Source: Methylobacterium aerolatum (GTDB lineage: Bacteria; Pseudomonadota; Alphaproteobacteria; Rhizobiales; Beijerinckiaceae). Taken from it: a DNA stretch of 64,000 bases. The position numbers and the translations under genes are program-made. The notes under the pieces were generated by a model. The model was given only the letters and a program-made list of their open reading frames with translations, searched no databases and was not told where the DNA came from. Position 1 is the stretch's first letter. Each line of letters starts with the position of its first letter. The stretch spans positions 222,816 to 286,815 of the forward strand of contig NZ_BPQE01000002.1 of assembly GCF_022179085.1 (NCBI RefSeq), written 5' to 3'. Positions 8,171 to 17,045 of this stretch are shown piece by piece.

Positions 8171-11100
8171 GCGGCCAAGGTCTCCCGTGTCGCGACCGCG
8201 CTCGTCCGCACATGGTCGAGGAGCGCCCTCACCGGATGGCGCAGGCGGATGCCGTCCACGATCTTCACCTGGGACCGGCAGGAATAGCCGTCCGCCAGGA
8301 GGTCGGCGGCCGAAGCCTCGACGTGGCGTGCCCAGCTCTGCCGGTAGATCGTCTCGGAGGTCGCCCTGTTGCGGAGTTCGTGGCCGTAGGTCCCGGCCAT
8401 GCCGCAGCAGCCCGAGGCCGGGACATCGAGGGCGAGGCCGAGATGGCGAAAGACCGCCTGCCAGTCCTTCACCGCGCCGGGGGCGTTGGTGCGCTCGGTG
8501 CAATGGGGCAGCAGGCGGAAGCGGCCCCCGCCCTCGCGCGGGGCGACATCCCCGAGGCGGCCGGAGAGCCATTCCTGCACCATCTGCACCGGCGGCACGG
8601 AACCGGCGGGGAGCGCGGCGGCGTATTCCGAGCGGTAGGTGAGCGTCATCGAGGGGTCGATCCCGACGAGGGGCACGCCCTCCGCCGCCAGCACGCGCAG
8701 GGCCGCCGCGCCGTCGGCGGCGGCCCGGCCGAACCGGGCGAGGAAACCGTGGACATGCAGCGGCTTGCCGTTCGGCCGGTAGGGCGCGAGCCAGGGCCGG
8801 AAGCCGAGTTCGACCAGCAGGGCGCAGAGGTCGGCGACGAGGTCCGCCTCGAAATGCGTGGTGAAGGCGTCCTGCACGATCACCACGGACCGCTGGCGCT
8901 CCGCCGGGTCGAGGCCACGCAGGGCCGCCGGGGTCGCGGTGGCGACGCCGAGACCCGCCAGCGCGCCCGCGAGGTCGAAGGTCGAGAGGGCGGGGATCGC
9001 CACCAGCCCGAGCCGGGCCAACACCGCGCGGGCGAGGGGGTTCGCCGTCAGGATGTTGCCGAGCCGGGGCGCCCGCGCCGCCAGCGGCAGGAGCGGTTCG
9101 AGGGCGGCGATGAGGTGGTCCTTGAGGGGGCGCGGGTAGCGCTGGTGGTAGAGGGCCAAAAACTTCGCCCGGAAGCTCGGCACGTCCACCTTGATCGGGC
9201 ACGAGCCCGTGCAGGACTTGCAGGCGAGGCAGCCGTCCATCGCCTCCTTCACCGCGTGGGAGAAGTCGTCCCCCTTGCCCGCGGGGCGCAGGCTGCGGAG
9301 CAGGTCGCCGAGCCAGTTCGGCCGCTCGGCCCTCAGCGCGGCGGCGGGGTCCGCCCCGGCGGCGGCGGCCAGCCGCAGCCACTCGCGCATCAGCGAGGCG
9401 CGGCCCTTCGGCGAGTGGCGCCGCTCGCGGGTGGCCTTCCAGGACGGGCACATGGCCTCGTCCGTGTCGAAGGAGAAGCAGGCGCCGTTGCCGTTGCAGT
9501 GGAGCGCCGCGTCGAACTCGTCGCGGTTGGCGAGGGGAATGGTCCGGTCGGCCTCGCCCCGGCGGGGCACGCCGTCGATCCGCGTCAGGGGATGGCCGGC
9601 GGCGGAGGCGATCTTGCCGGGGTTCATCCGGTCGCCGGGGTCGAAGGCGCGCTTCACCGTCTCCAGCACGGGCACCAGGGGGCCGAAGGTCTCCGGCACG
9701 AATTCGGAGCGGAAGCCCTTGCCGTGCTCGCCCCAGAGCAGCCCGCCGTAGCGCCGGGTGAGGGCCACGACGCCCTCCGTCACCTCGCGGATCAGCGGAG
9801 CCTGGGCGGCGTCCTTCAGGTCGATGGCCGGGCGGACATGCAGCACCCCGGCATCGACATGCCCGAACATGCCGTAGCGCAGGCCCTTGGCATCGAGGAG
9901 GGCGCGGAACTCGGCGATGTAGTCGGCCAGCACCTCCGGGGGCACCGCCGTGTCCTCCACGAAGGGAATCGGCCGGGCATCGCCCTTCGCCGCGCCGAGC
10001 AGGCCCACCGCCTTCTTGCGCATGGTCCACAGCCGCTCAATCGCCGCGCCCCGGGCGATGGTGTAGCCGACACGCTTGCCGTGGCTCCCGCGCTCGGCGT
10101 CGAGGGCGTCGGTGAGCCGGCTCAGGGCCGACTCCACGGCGCCCTCCTCGTCGCCCACGAACTCCACGAGGTTGATGCCTTCGACCGTGCGGCCCGCCGG
10201 GTCGTCGGGGAAGAAAGCGCGGACCTCGGCCCAGATCGGATCCTGCCGGGCGAGGCCGAGGACAGTGGAATCGATGGTCTCGACGGAGGCCGCGCCGAAG
10301 GGCATCAGCGCCTGCGCATCCCGCAGCGCCGCGTCGAAATCGACGTAGGACAGGGCCACCAGGGCCGCCGCCTTCGGGATCGGCAGCACGTTGAGGCGCG
10401 CCTCGGCGATGAGGGCGAGCGTCCCCTCCGCGCCGCAGATCAGGCTCTTCAGGTCGAACCGGCCCCGATCGTCCCGGACATGGGCGAGGTCGTAGCCGGT
10501 GAGGCAGCGGTTGAGCTTCGGGAAGCGCGCGGCGATCAGGCCCGCATTCGCGGTGATGGCCTCGTCCACCGCCCGGTGGATCTCGCCGACCCGACCGGGC
10601 GTGGCCTTCGCGGCGGCGAGGCCCGCCGCATCGAGGGGTTCGGCGGTCCAGACCGTCCCGTCGGTGAGCACGCAGGTCAGCGCCAGTACATGGTCGCGGG
10701 TCTTGCCATAGAGGCAGGAACCCTGGCCGCAGGCATCGGTGGAGATCATCCCGCCGATGGTGGCGCGGTTGGAGGTCGAGAGTTCGGGGGCGAAGAACAG
10801 GCCGTGCTTGGCGAGTTCCCGGTTCAACTGGTCCTTCACCACGCCGGGCTCGACGCGGACCGTCCGGCGCGCGACGTCGATCTCCAGGATGCGGGTCATG
10901 TGCCGGGAGGTGTCGACCACGAGGCCGTGCCCCAGCGACTGACCGTTGGTGCCGGTGGCGCCGCCGCGCGGGCGGATGACGATCTCTCGGAAGCGCGGGT
11001 CGTCGAGCAGGCGGGCGATGCGCACGAGGTCGTCGCGGGTCCTCGGGAAGGCCACGGCGCCGGGCTCGACCTGATAGATCGAGTTGTCGGTGGCGAAGAC

Positions 11101-11217
11101 GGTCCGGTCGGCCGCCGTGAGGGACAGGTCGCCCTCGAAGCCCCGGGCCATCAGCTCGGCGCAGGCGGCCTCGTACAGCGGGACCGCGTCGGCGGTGCGG
11201 GTGAGAACCGGGATCAT
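8167..11217 (-). CDS. ydiJ: YdiJ-like FAD/Fe-S D-2-hydroxyacid dehydrogenase
   Basis: The 1016-residue length matches E. coli YdiJ. The N-terminal FAD-binding domain contains RPRGGATGTNGQSLGHGLVV and APELSTSNRATIGGM. A FAD-oxidase C-terminal domain follows (GHVDAGVLHVRP, WGEHGKGFRSE). Next are ferredoxin-like cysteines (CNGNGACFSF, CLACKSCTGSCP) and a C-terminal CCG-type Fe-S domain (SGCCGMAGTYGHE). Such enzymes oxidize D-2-hydroxyglutarate or D-lactate and pass electrons to an acceptor. The start MIPVL matches the YdiJ N-terminus; ten residues of upstream open frame were discarded. Confidence 0.92.
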   Translation of the reverse strand: MIPVLTRTADAVPLYEAACAELMARGFEGDLSLTAADRTVFATDNSIYQVEPGAVAFPRTRDDLVRIARLLDDPRFREIVIRPRGGATGTNGQSLGHGLVVDTSRHMTRILEIDVARRTVRVEPGVVKDQLNRELAKHGLFFAPELSTSNRATIGGMISTDACGQGSCLYGKTRDHVLALTCVLTDGTVWTAEPLDAAGLAAAKATPGRVGEIHRAVDEAITANAGLIAARFPKLNRCLTGYDLAHVRDDRGRFDLKSLICGAEGTLALIAEARLNVLPIPKAAALVALSYVDFDAALRDAQALMPFGAASVETIDSTVLGLARQDPIWAEVRAFFPDDPAGRTVEGINLVEFVGDEEGAVESALSRLTDALDAERGSHGKRVGYTIARGAAIERLWTMRKKAVGLLGAAKGDARPIPFVEDTAVPPEVLADYIAEFRALLDAKGLRYGMFGHVDAGVLHVRPAIDLKDAAQAPLIREVTEGVVALTRRYGGLLWGEHGKGFRSEFVPETFGPLVPVLETVKRAFDPGDRMNPGKIASAAGHPLTRIDGVPRRGEADRTIPLANRDEFDAALHCNGNGACFSFDTDEAMCPSWKATRERRHSPKGRASLMREWLRLAAAAGADPAAALRAERPNWLGDLLRSLRPAGKGDDFSHAVKEAMDGCLACKSCTGSCPIKVDVPSFRAKFLALYHQRYPRPLKDHLIAALEPLLPLAARAPRLGNILTANPLARAVLARLGLVAIPALSTFDLAGALAGLGVATATPAALRGLDPAERQRSVVIVQDAFTTHFEADLVADLCALLVELGFRPWLAPYRPNGKPLHVHGFLARFGRAAADGAAALRVLAAEGVPLVGIDPSMTLTYRSEYAAALPAGSVPPVQMVQEWLSGRLGDVAPREGGGRFRLLPHCTERTNAPGAVKDWQAVFRHLGLALDVPASGCCGMAGTYGHELRNRATSETIYRQSWARHVEASAADLLADGYSCRSQVKIVDGIRLRHPVRALLDHVRTSAVATRETLAA

Positions 11218-11312
11218 GCCCCGCGTTCTACACCCGGCCACCGCCAAGGAAAGCCGCAGCCGCCGGCACCAGCCTTGCCAGGGCGTCGCAACGGCGAAAC
11301 ACGAGGAGAGGC

Positions 11313-11651
11313 ATGAACGCGGATGTCCAACGGGTCAGGGATGCCCTGGCCGAGCTGATCAAGGCGGCGCTTCTCTCGGACGACGCGAAGAGCCTCGCCT
11401 GCCGGGAGGCCGCCGCCGCGAGACTGAAGGCGCTCGCGGCGGACCCGCCGGACCCCGCCCAGGTGAAGATGGAGGGCGCCTGGACACTTGCCGTTCAGGC
11501 GGCCGAGACGCCGGAGCTGGCACCCTACGAGGGGCAGGTGAGTCTCACACTTCCCCGGCAGAGCCCGTTCACGTTGGCGGCGATGCTGGCCCCGGACTTC
11601 GACATCGACGGGGCGGTGGATCAGATCCGCAAGTCGGCTTCGACGGGGTAG
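11313..11651 (+). CDS. Hypothetical protein, 112 residues
   Basis: A clear ribosome binding site (GAGGAG) precedes ATG 11313. The product is an acidic soluble protein with a helical N-terminal half (LAELIKAALLSDDAK, AAARLKALAAD) and a C-terminal half with beta-like segments (QVSLTLPRQSPFTLAAML). No signal peptide, membrane segment or known catalytic motif is seen. It stands alone, divergent from the ydiJ-like gene and upstream of rnr with a hairpin between. The family is not recognised. Confidence 0.7.
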   Translation: MNADVQRVRDALAELIKAALLSDDAKSLACREAAAARLKALAADPPDPAQVKMEGAWTLAVQAAETPELAPYEGQVSLTLPRQSPFTLAAMLAPDFDIDGAVDQIRKSASTG

Positions 11652-11707
11652 AGGATCATTCGGCGGGTCATCAGGCCCTCTCCGTCTTTGCGAGCCGGGC
11701 AATGAAG

Positions 11708-11740
11708 GGCGGGTGCGGGCTAGAGAACCCGCCGCCCCTT
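11708..11740 (+). terminator. Hairpin between hypothetical gene and rnr
   Basis: GGCGGGT (11708-11714) and ACCCGCC (11727-11733) form a 7-bp stem with a 12-base loop, followed by GCCCCTT. It has no long T-run, so it is a weak or Rho-assisted terminator at best. A TTGACC hexamer directly downstream might be the -35 box for rnr. Confidence 0.4.
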
Positions 11741-11832
11741 GACCCGTGCCAACCTGCGGCATCTGTTGACGAACGCGGTCGGGTCGTTGCCGTGGGCCGC
11801 CCGCGCCACCACTTTAGAGGCTGGCGACCTCC

Positions 11833-14187
11833 ATGACGGCGCCGCCCTTTCTCCAGACACGGCACGGATCGTTGGCACCCCGCACCCGCGCGAAGGCGGA
11901 CCCCGCCCTTCCTCCGACGCTCCCCACGCGCGAGCAGATCCTCGCCTTCGTCGCCGAATCGAAGGAGCGCGTCGGCAAGCGCGAAATCGCCAAGGCCTTC
12001 GGTGTGAAGGGGGGCGCGGCCAAGATCGAGTTGAAGGCGCTCCTCAAGGAGATCGAGCAGGATGGAGCCCTGGATCGCGGGCGCGGCGGCCTCGCGGCGT
12101 CCGGTCGCCTGCCGCCGGTGGTGCTGGCCGACATCCGCTCCCGCGACCGGCACGGTGATTTCCTCGCCGTCCCCGCCGAATGGTCCGGCGAGGGCAAGCC
12201 GCCGTCCATCGTGCTGATGCCAGTGCGGGGCGGGCGCGGTGCCAAACGCCCGGCGCCGGGCATCGGCGACCGGGCGCTGATCCGCGTCGAGCGCGACGCC
12301 GAGGGCGGGTATTCCGGCCGGGTGATCAAGGTCATCGGCAAGAACAAGGCCGAGATCATCGGCGTCTACCGGGCAGGCGCCCAGGGCGGCCGGATCGTGC
12401 CAGTCGACAAGAAGGGCCAGGGCAAGGAGATCCTGATCCCGCCGGGCGAGGAGGGCGAAGCCCGGGACGGCGACCTCGTGAGCGTCGCGCTGGAACGCGA
12501 GACCCGCTTCGGCCTGCCGAAGGGACGGGTGAAGGAGCGGCTGGGTTCGCTGGGCTCCGAGAAGGCGGTGAGCCTGATCGCGCTCCACCTGCACGGCATC
12601 CCGCACGTCTTCGCCGACGCGACGCTGGCCGAGGCCGACGCGGTGAAGCCCGCGACCCTCAAGGGCCGCGAGGATTGGCGCGACCGCCCGCTGCTGACCA
12701 TCGATCCGCCGGACGCCAAGGACCACGACGACGCGGTGATGGCCGAACCCGACGGGGACCCGGCCAATGCGGGCGGTTTCGTCGTCACCGTGGCCATCGC
12801 GGACGTCGCCGCTTATGTCCGCCCCGGCACCAGCCTGGACCGCGAGGCGCTGGAGCGGGGCAACTCGGTCTACTTCCCCGACCGCGTCGTCCCCATGCTG
12901 CCGGAGCGGATCTCGAACGATCTCTGTTCCCTGCGGGAGGGCGAGGACCGGCCTGCGCTCGCCGTGCGCATGGTCATCGCCGCGGACGGCACCAAGCGCC
13001 GGCATACCTTCCACCGGGTGATGATGCGCTCGGCGGCCAAGCTCTCCTACGCCCAGGCCCAGGCGGCCATCGACGGCCATGCCGACGAGAAGACCGCGCC
13101 GCTCCTCGACACCGCGTTGAGGCCCCTCTGGACGGCCTACGCCGCCCTGCGCACCGCCCGGGACCGGCGCGGGCCGCTGGCCCTCGACCTGCCCGAGCGC
13201 AAGGTGCTGCTGACGGCCGAGGGCGGCGTCGATCGGGTGATCGTGCCGGAGCGCCTCGACGCCCACCGGCTGATCGAGGAGTTCATGATCCAGGCGAACG
13301 TCGCCGCCGCCGAGACCCTGGAGGCGGCCAAGCAGCCGCTGATCTACCGCGTCCACGACGAACCGGCCCTGGAGAAGATGCGGGTCCTCGGGGAGGTTCT
13401 GGCCTCCATCGGCGTCAAGCTGCCCAAGGAGGGGGCGCTGCGGCCCGACCTGTTCAACCGGGTCCTGCGCTCCGTGGCCGAGACCGAGCACGCGATCTTC
13501 ATCAACGAGGTCGTCCTGCGCAGCCAGGCGCAGGCGGTCTACTCGCCGGAAAACCTCGGCCATTTCGGCCTGAACCTGCGCCGCTACGCGCATTTCACCT
13601 CGCCGATCCGGCGCTACGCCGACCTCATCGTCCACCGGGCGCTCATCACCGCCTGCCAGCTCGGGTCGGGCGGCCTGCCGACCGGCGTCTCGGTGGGCGA
13701 CCTCGCCGCCATCGGCGAGGGCATCTCCTCCACCGAACGCCGGGCGATGGCGGCCGAGCGCGACACGATCGACCGGCTGATCGCCGGCCACCTCGCCGAC
13801 CGGATCGGCGCGACCTTCGCCGGGCAGATCTCCGGCGTGACCCGCGCCGGCCTGTTCATCAAGCTGGCGGAGACCGGAGCGGACGGGTTCGTGCCGATCT
13901 CGCAACTCGGCGCCGACTATTTCCGCCACGAGGAGGGCCGCCACGCCCTTGTCGGCGAGCGCACCGGCGAGACGTTCCGGCTGGGTGACCAAGTGGAGGT
14001 GCGCCTCGTGGAGGCGGCCCCCGTGGCGGGCGCGCTGCGCTTCGAGTTGCTGAGCGAAGGGCGGAAGGGCACCCGCGGCGGTGGCGGGCCGAAGAAGAGC
14101 CCCGGACGGCCGTTCAAGGCGGCGCCGGCCGGACGCCCCCCCGGAATCCGCAACACCGGGTCGCGCCATCGCGGCTCGCGGCGGTGA
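11833..14187 (+). CDS. rnr: Ribonuclease R
   Basis: The 784-residue product is a 3'-5' exoribonuclease of the RNB family. An N-terminal winged-helix region (IAKAFGVKGGAAKIELKALL) and cold-shock domains come first. The RNB catalytic domain contains TIDPPDAKDHDDAVMAE, whose aspartates bind Mg2+, and then HFTSPIRRYADLIVHR. A C-terminal S1 domain (GVTRAGLFIKLAETGADGFV) and a basic low-complexity tail follow, as is normal for RNase R. It degrades structured RNA and takes part in rRNA and mRNA turnover. The length agrees with other alphaproteobacterial homologs. Confidence 0.96.
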   Translation: MTAPPFLQTRHGSLAPRTRAKADPALPPTLPTREQILAFVAESKERVGKREIAKAFGVKGGAAKIELKALLKEIEQDGALDRGRGGLAASGRLPPVVLADIRSRDRHGDFLAVPAEWSGEGKPPSIVLMPVRGGRGAKRPAPGIGDRALIRVERDAEGGYSGRVIKVIGKNKAEIIGVYRAGAQGGRIVPVDKKGQGKEILIPPGEEGEARDGDLVSVALERETRFGLPKGRVKERLGSLGSEKAVSLIALHLHGIPHVFADATLAEADAVKPATLKGREDWRDRPLLTIDPPDAKDHDDAVMAEPDGDPANAGGFVVTVAIADVAAYVRPGTSLDREALERGNSVYFPDRVVPMLPERISNDLCSLREGEDRPALAVRMVIAADGTKRRHTFHRVMMRSAAKLSYAQAQAAIDGHADEKTAPLLDTALRPLWTAYAALRTARDRRGPLALDLPERKVLLTAEGGVDRVIVPERLDAHRLIEEFMIQANVAAAETLEAAKQPLIYRVHDEPALEKMRVLGEVLASIGVKLPKEGALRPDLFNRVLRSVAETEHAIFINEVVLRSQAQAVYSPENLGHFGLNLRRYAHFTSPIRRYADLIVHRALITACQLGSGGLPTGVSVGDLAAIGEGISSTERRAMAAERDTIDRLIAGHLADRIGATFAGQISGVTRAGLFIKLAETGADGFVPISQLGADYFRHEEGRHALVGERTGETFRLGDQVEVRLVEAAPVAGALRFELLSEGRKGTRGGGGPKKSPGRPFKAAPAGRPPGIRNTGSRHRGSRR

Positions 14188-14195
14188 GCGCTTTC

Positions 14196-14286
14196 GTCAT
14201 TGCGAGCGTCAGCGAAGCAATCCAGGGATACACCACATTCGGAAGCGACCCGCGTCCCTGGATGGCGTTGATGCGCTCGCACTGAC
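14196..14286. repeat. Palindromic REP-like element, copy 2
   Basis: This element is related to the one at 7166. It opens with GTCATTGCGAGCG and ends with GCGCTCGCACTGAC, with inner arms AGCGAAGCAATCCAGGGA and TCCCTGGATGGCG. The right arm has diverged, so pairing is less perfect than in copy 1. It lies in the 117-bp gap between rnr and the DUF983 gene. Confidence 0.8.
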
Positions 14287-14304
14287 GGAAAGGGAGTGCC
14301 AAGG

Positions 14305-14766
14305 ATGCCCACGACGCCCGCACCCACTCGCACCGGTCTCATTCGCGCGATGGCCCGGGGCTTCATCGGCCGCTGCCCCCATTGCGGGCAGGGCAAGCTG
14401 TTCGGCCGGTTCCTGAAGGTGCGGCCGGACTGCGAAGCCTGCGGCCTCGAACTGCACCACCATCGTGCCGACGACCTGCCGCCCTACGTGGTGATCTTCA
14501 TCGTGGCCCACCTCGTCGGCTACCTGATTCTGGAGACCGAAAGCGCCTACGACGTACCACTGTGGGTCGAAATGGGGGTGTGGCCGGTCTTTACCCTGCT
14601 GCTCGCCCTCGGGCTGCTCCAGCCCGTGAAGGGGGCGGTCGTGGGGCTGCAATACGCCCTTGGCATGCACGGCTTCGCCGCGCTACCGCGGGCCCGCCCC
14701 GCTCCGGGGCCGGAGGAGATCAGCCTTGCCCCAGCCGGACCCGGTGGCCCCTCAGGCCGCACCTGA
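14305..14766 (+). CDS. DUF983 family zinc-ribbon membrane protein
   Basis: The 153-residue product has an N-terminal zinc ribbon formed by CPHCGQGKLF and CEACGLE, then two hydrophobic helices (YVVIFIVAHLVGYLILE and VWPVFTLLLALGLL). This layout is diagnostic of DUF983, an inner-membrane family of unknown function, sometimes found near cytochrome oxidase genes. ATG 14305 follows GGGAG; a GTG nine bases earlier is an alternative. Its 3' end overlaps the Nudix gene start, so the three genes to 16668 look like one operon. Confidence 0.88.
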   Translation: MPTTPAPTRTGLIRAMARGFIGRCPHCGQGKLFGRFLKVRPDCEACGLELHHHRADDLPPYVVIFIVAHLVGYLILETESAYDVPLWVEMGVWPVFTLLLALGLLQPVKGAVVGLQYALGMHGFAALPRARPAPGPEEISLAPAGPGGPSGRT

Positions 14767-15466
14767 CTCGGCACGTCCGGCCGCCAGCCTCCGTCCCCGG
14801 GACGCCGCGACCATGATCATCCTGGACCGGCGCGGACGTGGCGGTCCGAAGGTGCTGATGGGCCGCCGCAGCCCGCGCCTCGCCTTCATGCCGGGCAAGT
14901 TCGTGTTTCCCGGCGGGCGGATCGAACTCGGTGATCGGGCGATGCCGGTGGCGAACGCCCTGCCGGACTATGCCGAGGCGGCCCTGGCCCGGCGGCTCAG
15001 CCGTCCGCCGCACCACCTCGGCCGGGCGCTGGCGCTCGCCGCGATCCGCGAGACCTACGAGGAGACCGGCCTCCTGCTCGGCACCGCCGAGTACGGCCCG
15101 CCCGAGACCGTGCCCGCCGGCTGGGAGGCGTTCCACCGCCACGGCGTGCTGCCCGATCTCGAGGCGCTGCATCTCGTCGCCCGCGCCATCACCCCACCCA
15201 AGCGCGTGCGGCGCTTCGACACCCGGTTCTTCACCGTCGACCGCAGCGCCGTCGCGACGGAGGAACCGGCCCGGGTCGGGGAGGATTGCGAGTTCACCGA
15301 GTTGGCCTGGGTTCGCCTCGAGAAGGCGCGCGACCTCGACCTGCCCTTCATCACCCGCACGATCCTCGACGAACTGGACATCCAGATCGCCGCCGACTTC
15401 GCGCCGCACCGGCCGATCCCCTTCCACTTCGAGCGATACGGTCGCCGAGAGCGGGACTTTTTGTGA
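14726..15466 (+). CDS. Nudix hydrolase
   Basis: The product carries a Nudix box from about residue 95, with the REtYEETGLLLG core preceded by the expected upstream Gly, and a FVFPGGRIELGD strand just before it. It hydrolyses a nucleoside diphosphate linked to another moiety, with Mg2+; the substrate is not predictable. The likely start is TTG 14726, behind a strong GGAGGAG, inside the end of the DUF983 gene, giving 246 residues. The first clear internal ATG would remove about 30 residues. Its stop overlaps the GTG of the downstream MFS gene. Confidence 0.87.
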   Translation: MPQPDPVAPQAAPDSARPAASLRPRDAATMIILDRRGRGGPKVLMGRRSPRLAFMPGKFVFPGGRIELGDRAMPVANALPDYAEAALARRLSRPPHHLGRALALAAIRETYEETGLLLGTAEYGPPETVPAGWEAFHRHGVLPDLEALHLVARAITPPKRVRRFDTRFFTVDRSAVATEEPARVGEDCEFTELAWVRLEKARDLDLPFITRTILDELDIQIAADFAPHRPIPFHFERYGRRERDFL

Positions 15467-16668
15467 CACGCGTTCAGGAATCGAGTTCGGCCGTCGAGGC
15501 AGGGTGGGCTCCGAGCGACCGGGAGCGGGTCGCGGCCATCGCGGCGGCCATCGTCTGCGTCGCGGTGGTGGGCATCGGCCTCAGCCTGTCGATCCCGCTC
15601 CTGTCGATCGAGATGGAGCGCCGGGGGGCGTCGAGCACCCTGATCGGCCTCAACACGGCGATGGCCGGGATCAGCAGCATCTGCATCCTGCCCTTCGTGC
15701 CGAGGATGGCCGCGCGCTTCGGCGTCATTCCCCTGCTCACGGCCTCGCTCGTGATCTCGACCGTGAGCCTGATCGCCTTTCCGCTCACACCCGGCCTGTG
15801 GCCGTGGTTTCCCCTACGCTTCGTCTTCTCGGCGGGGCTCGGCGTCCTGTTCGTCCTGTCCGAGTACTGGATCAACGCGGCCGCGCCGCCCGAGCGGCGG
15901 GGCTTGATCCTCGGCGTCTACACGACGGTGCTGGCCCTCGGCTTCGGCGTCGGCCCGGTGCTGATCGCCCTCGTCGGGACGGAGGGACCCTGGCCCTACT
16001 TCCTCGGGGCCGCCCTGGTTCTGGCGGGCCTCCTGCCGGTGCTCCTCGCCCGGGGCCTCTCCCCGGCGGTGGAGGGCGGGGCCGGGCGGGGCCTCCTCGG
16101 CTATGTCCGCCTCGCCCCCGCCGCGCTGCTGGCGGCGCTGACCTACGGCGCGGTCGAGACGGGCATCTTCGCGATCCTGCCCCTCTACGGCCTGCGGATC
16201 GGCTACGACGCGCAAGGCGCGGCGAGCCTCGTGAGCCTGATCGCGCTGGGCAACGTGCTGTTCCAGATCCCCTTCGGATGGCTCGCCGACCGGATCGACC
16301 GGGTCTCCGTCCTCCTCGGCACGACGCTGGCCTGCGCGGTGGGCTCCGCCCTGATCCCCGTCGCCTCGGGCTCGGCGCTGGGCCTCGGCACGATTCTGTT
16401 CCTGTGGGGCGGGCTGGCGGGCACGCTCTACACGGTCGGGCTGGCGACCCTGGGCGCGCGGGTGCCGCAGGGCGACCTCGCCGGGGCGAATGCCGCCTTC
16501 GTGGTGCTCTACAATGTCGGGCTGATCCTCGGGCCGCCGGTGATCGGCGGCGGGCTCGACCTGATCCCGCCTGACGGGTTCGCCTACGCCCTGCTCCTGC
16601 TGTTCCTTGCCTACGCGGCGGCGATCCTGGCGAGCCGTGGGCGAGGGGCCGGGCGCCTCTCCCCTTGA
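15463..16668 (+). CDS. MFS transporter (YcaD/drug-efflux type)
   Basis: The 401-residue protein has about 12 hydrophobic segments and the MFS loop 8-9 motif GWLADRIDR. The segment YWINAAAPPERRGLILGVYT after helix 4 is characteristic of the YcaD-like subgroup. It starts with GTG overlapping the Nudix stop (GTGA), so translation is coupled. It is probably a proton-coupled exporter in the inner membrane; the substrate is unknown. Confidence 0.88.
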   Translation: MTRVQESSSAVEAGWAPSDRERVAAIAAAIVCVAVVGIGLSLSIPLLSIEMERRGASSTLIGLNTAMAGISSICILPFVPRMAARFGVIPLLTASLVISTVSLIAFPLTPGLWPWFPLRFVFSAGLGVLFVLSEYWINAAAPPERRGLILGVYTTVLALGFGVGPVLIALVGTEGPWPYFLGAALVLAGLLPVLLARGLSPAVEGGAGRGLLGYVRLAPAALLAALTYGAVETGIFAILPLYGLRIGYDAQGAASLVSLIALGNVLFQIPFGWLADRIDRVSVLLGTTLACAVGSALIPVASGSALGLGTILFLWGGLAGTLYTVGLATLGARVPQGDLAGANAAFVVLYNVGLILGPPVIGGGLDLIPPDGFAYALLLLFLAYAAAILASRGRGAGRLSP

Positions 16669-16776
16669 CCTTCCCGCCCCGATCGGGCATCCCACCCGCC
16701 TCATTCGGCCGGGTCTTCCCGGCCCTTTTGCGTTTCGCTTGCGCGGCGGAATGCCAGCCGCTCAGGAGCAACCGCC

Positions 16777-16944
16777 ATGGCCAAGGCCGTCACCGTCAAG
16801 ATCAAGCTCGTCTCCACCGCCGACACGGGCTACTTCTACGTCACCAAGAAGAACTCCCGCACGCAGACCGAGAAGCTGACCGCGCGCAAGTACGATCCGG
16901 TCGTGCGCAAGCACGTCGAGTTCAAGGAAAGCAAGATCAAGTAA
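16777..16944 (+). CDS. rpmG: 50S ribosomal protein L33
   Basis: The 55-residue product begins [20 protein letters not shown] and ends ESKIK, a full-length L33. It lacks the paired CxxC motifs of the zinc-binding paralog, so it is the zinc-independent type usual for alphaproteobacteria. AGGAG precedes ATG 16777. A strong terminator follows at 16969, making it a single-gene unit. Confidence 0.97.
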   Translation: MAKAVTVKIKLVSTADTGYFYVTKKNSRTQTEKLTARKYDPVVRKHVEFKESKIK

Positions 16945-16968
16945 GATCGATCGATCGTGTGTTTTGAA

Positions 16969-16995
16969 AGGCCGCCATACCGGCGGCCTTTTTTA
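16969..16995 (+). terminator. Rho-independent terminator of rpmG
   Basis: GGCCGCC and GGCGGCC pair around a five-base loop (ATACC), with the stem followed by six Ts and TATTTT. It lies 25 bases after the rpmG stop. This is the clearest intrinsic terminator in the window. Confidence 0.92.
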
Positions 16996-17045
16996 TTTTG
17001 GCGCCCGGTCGTCGCGAGCGATGAGGATCCACGATAGCGCGGCCG

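Noticed and set aside
8212-11316. 1034-residue plus-strand frame
   Set aside because: Antisense to ydiJ, whose motifs are intact; the composition is typical of a high-GC shadow.
11671-14169. 832-residue minus-strand frame
   Set aside because: Antisense to rnr; no recognisable domain.
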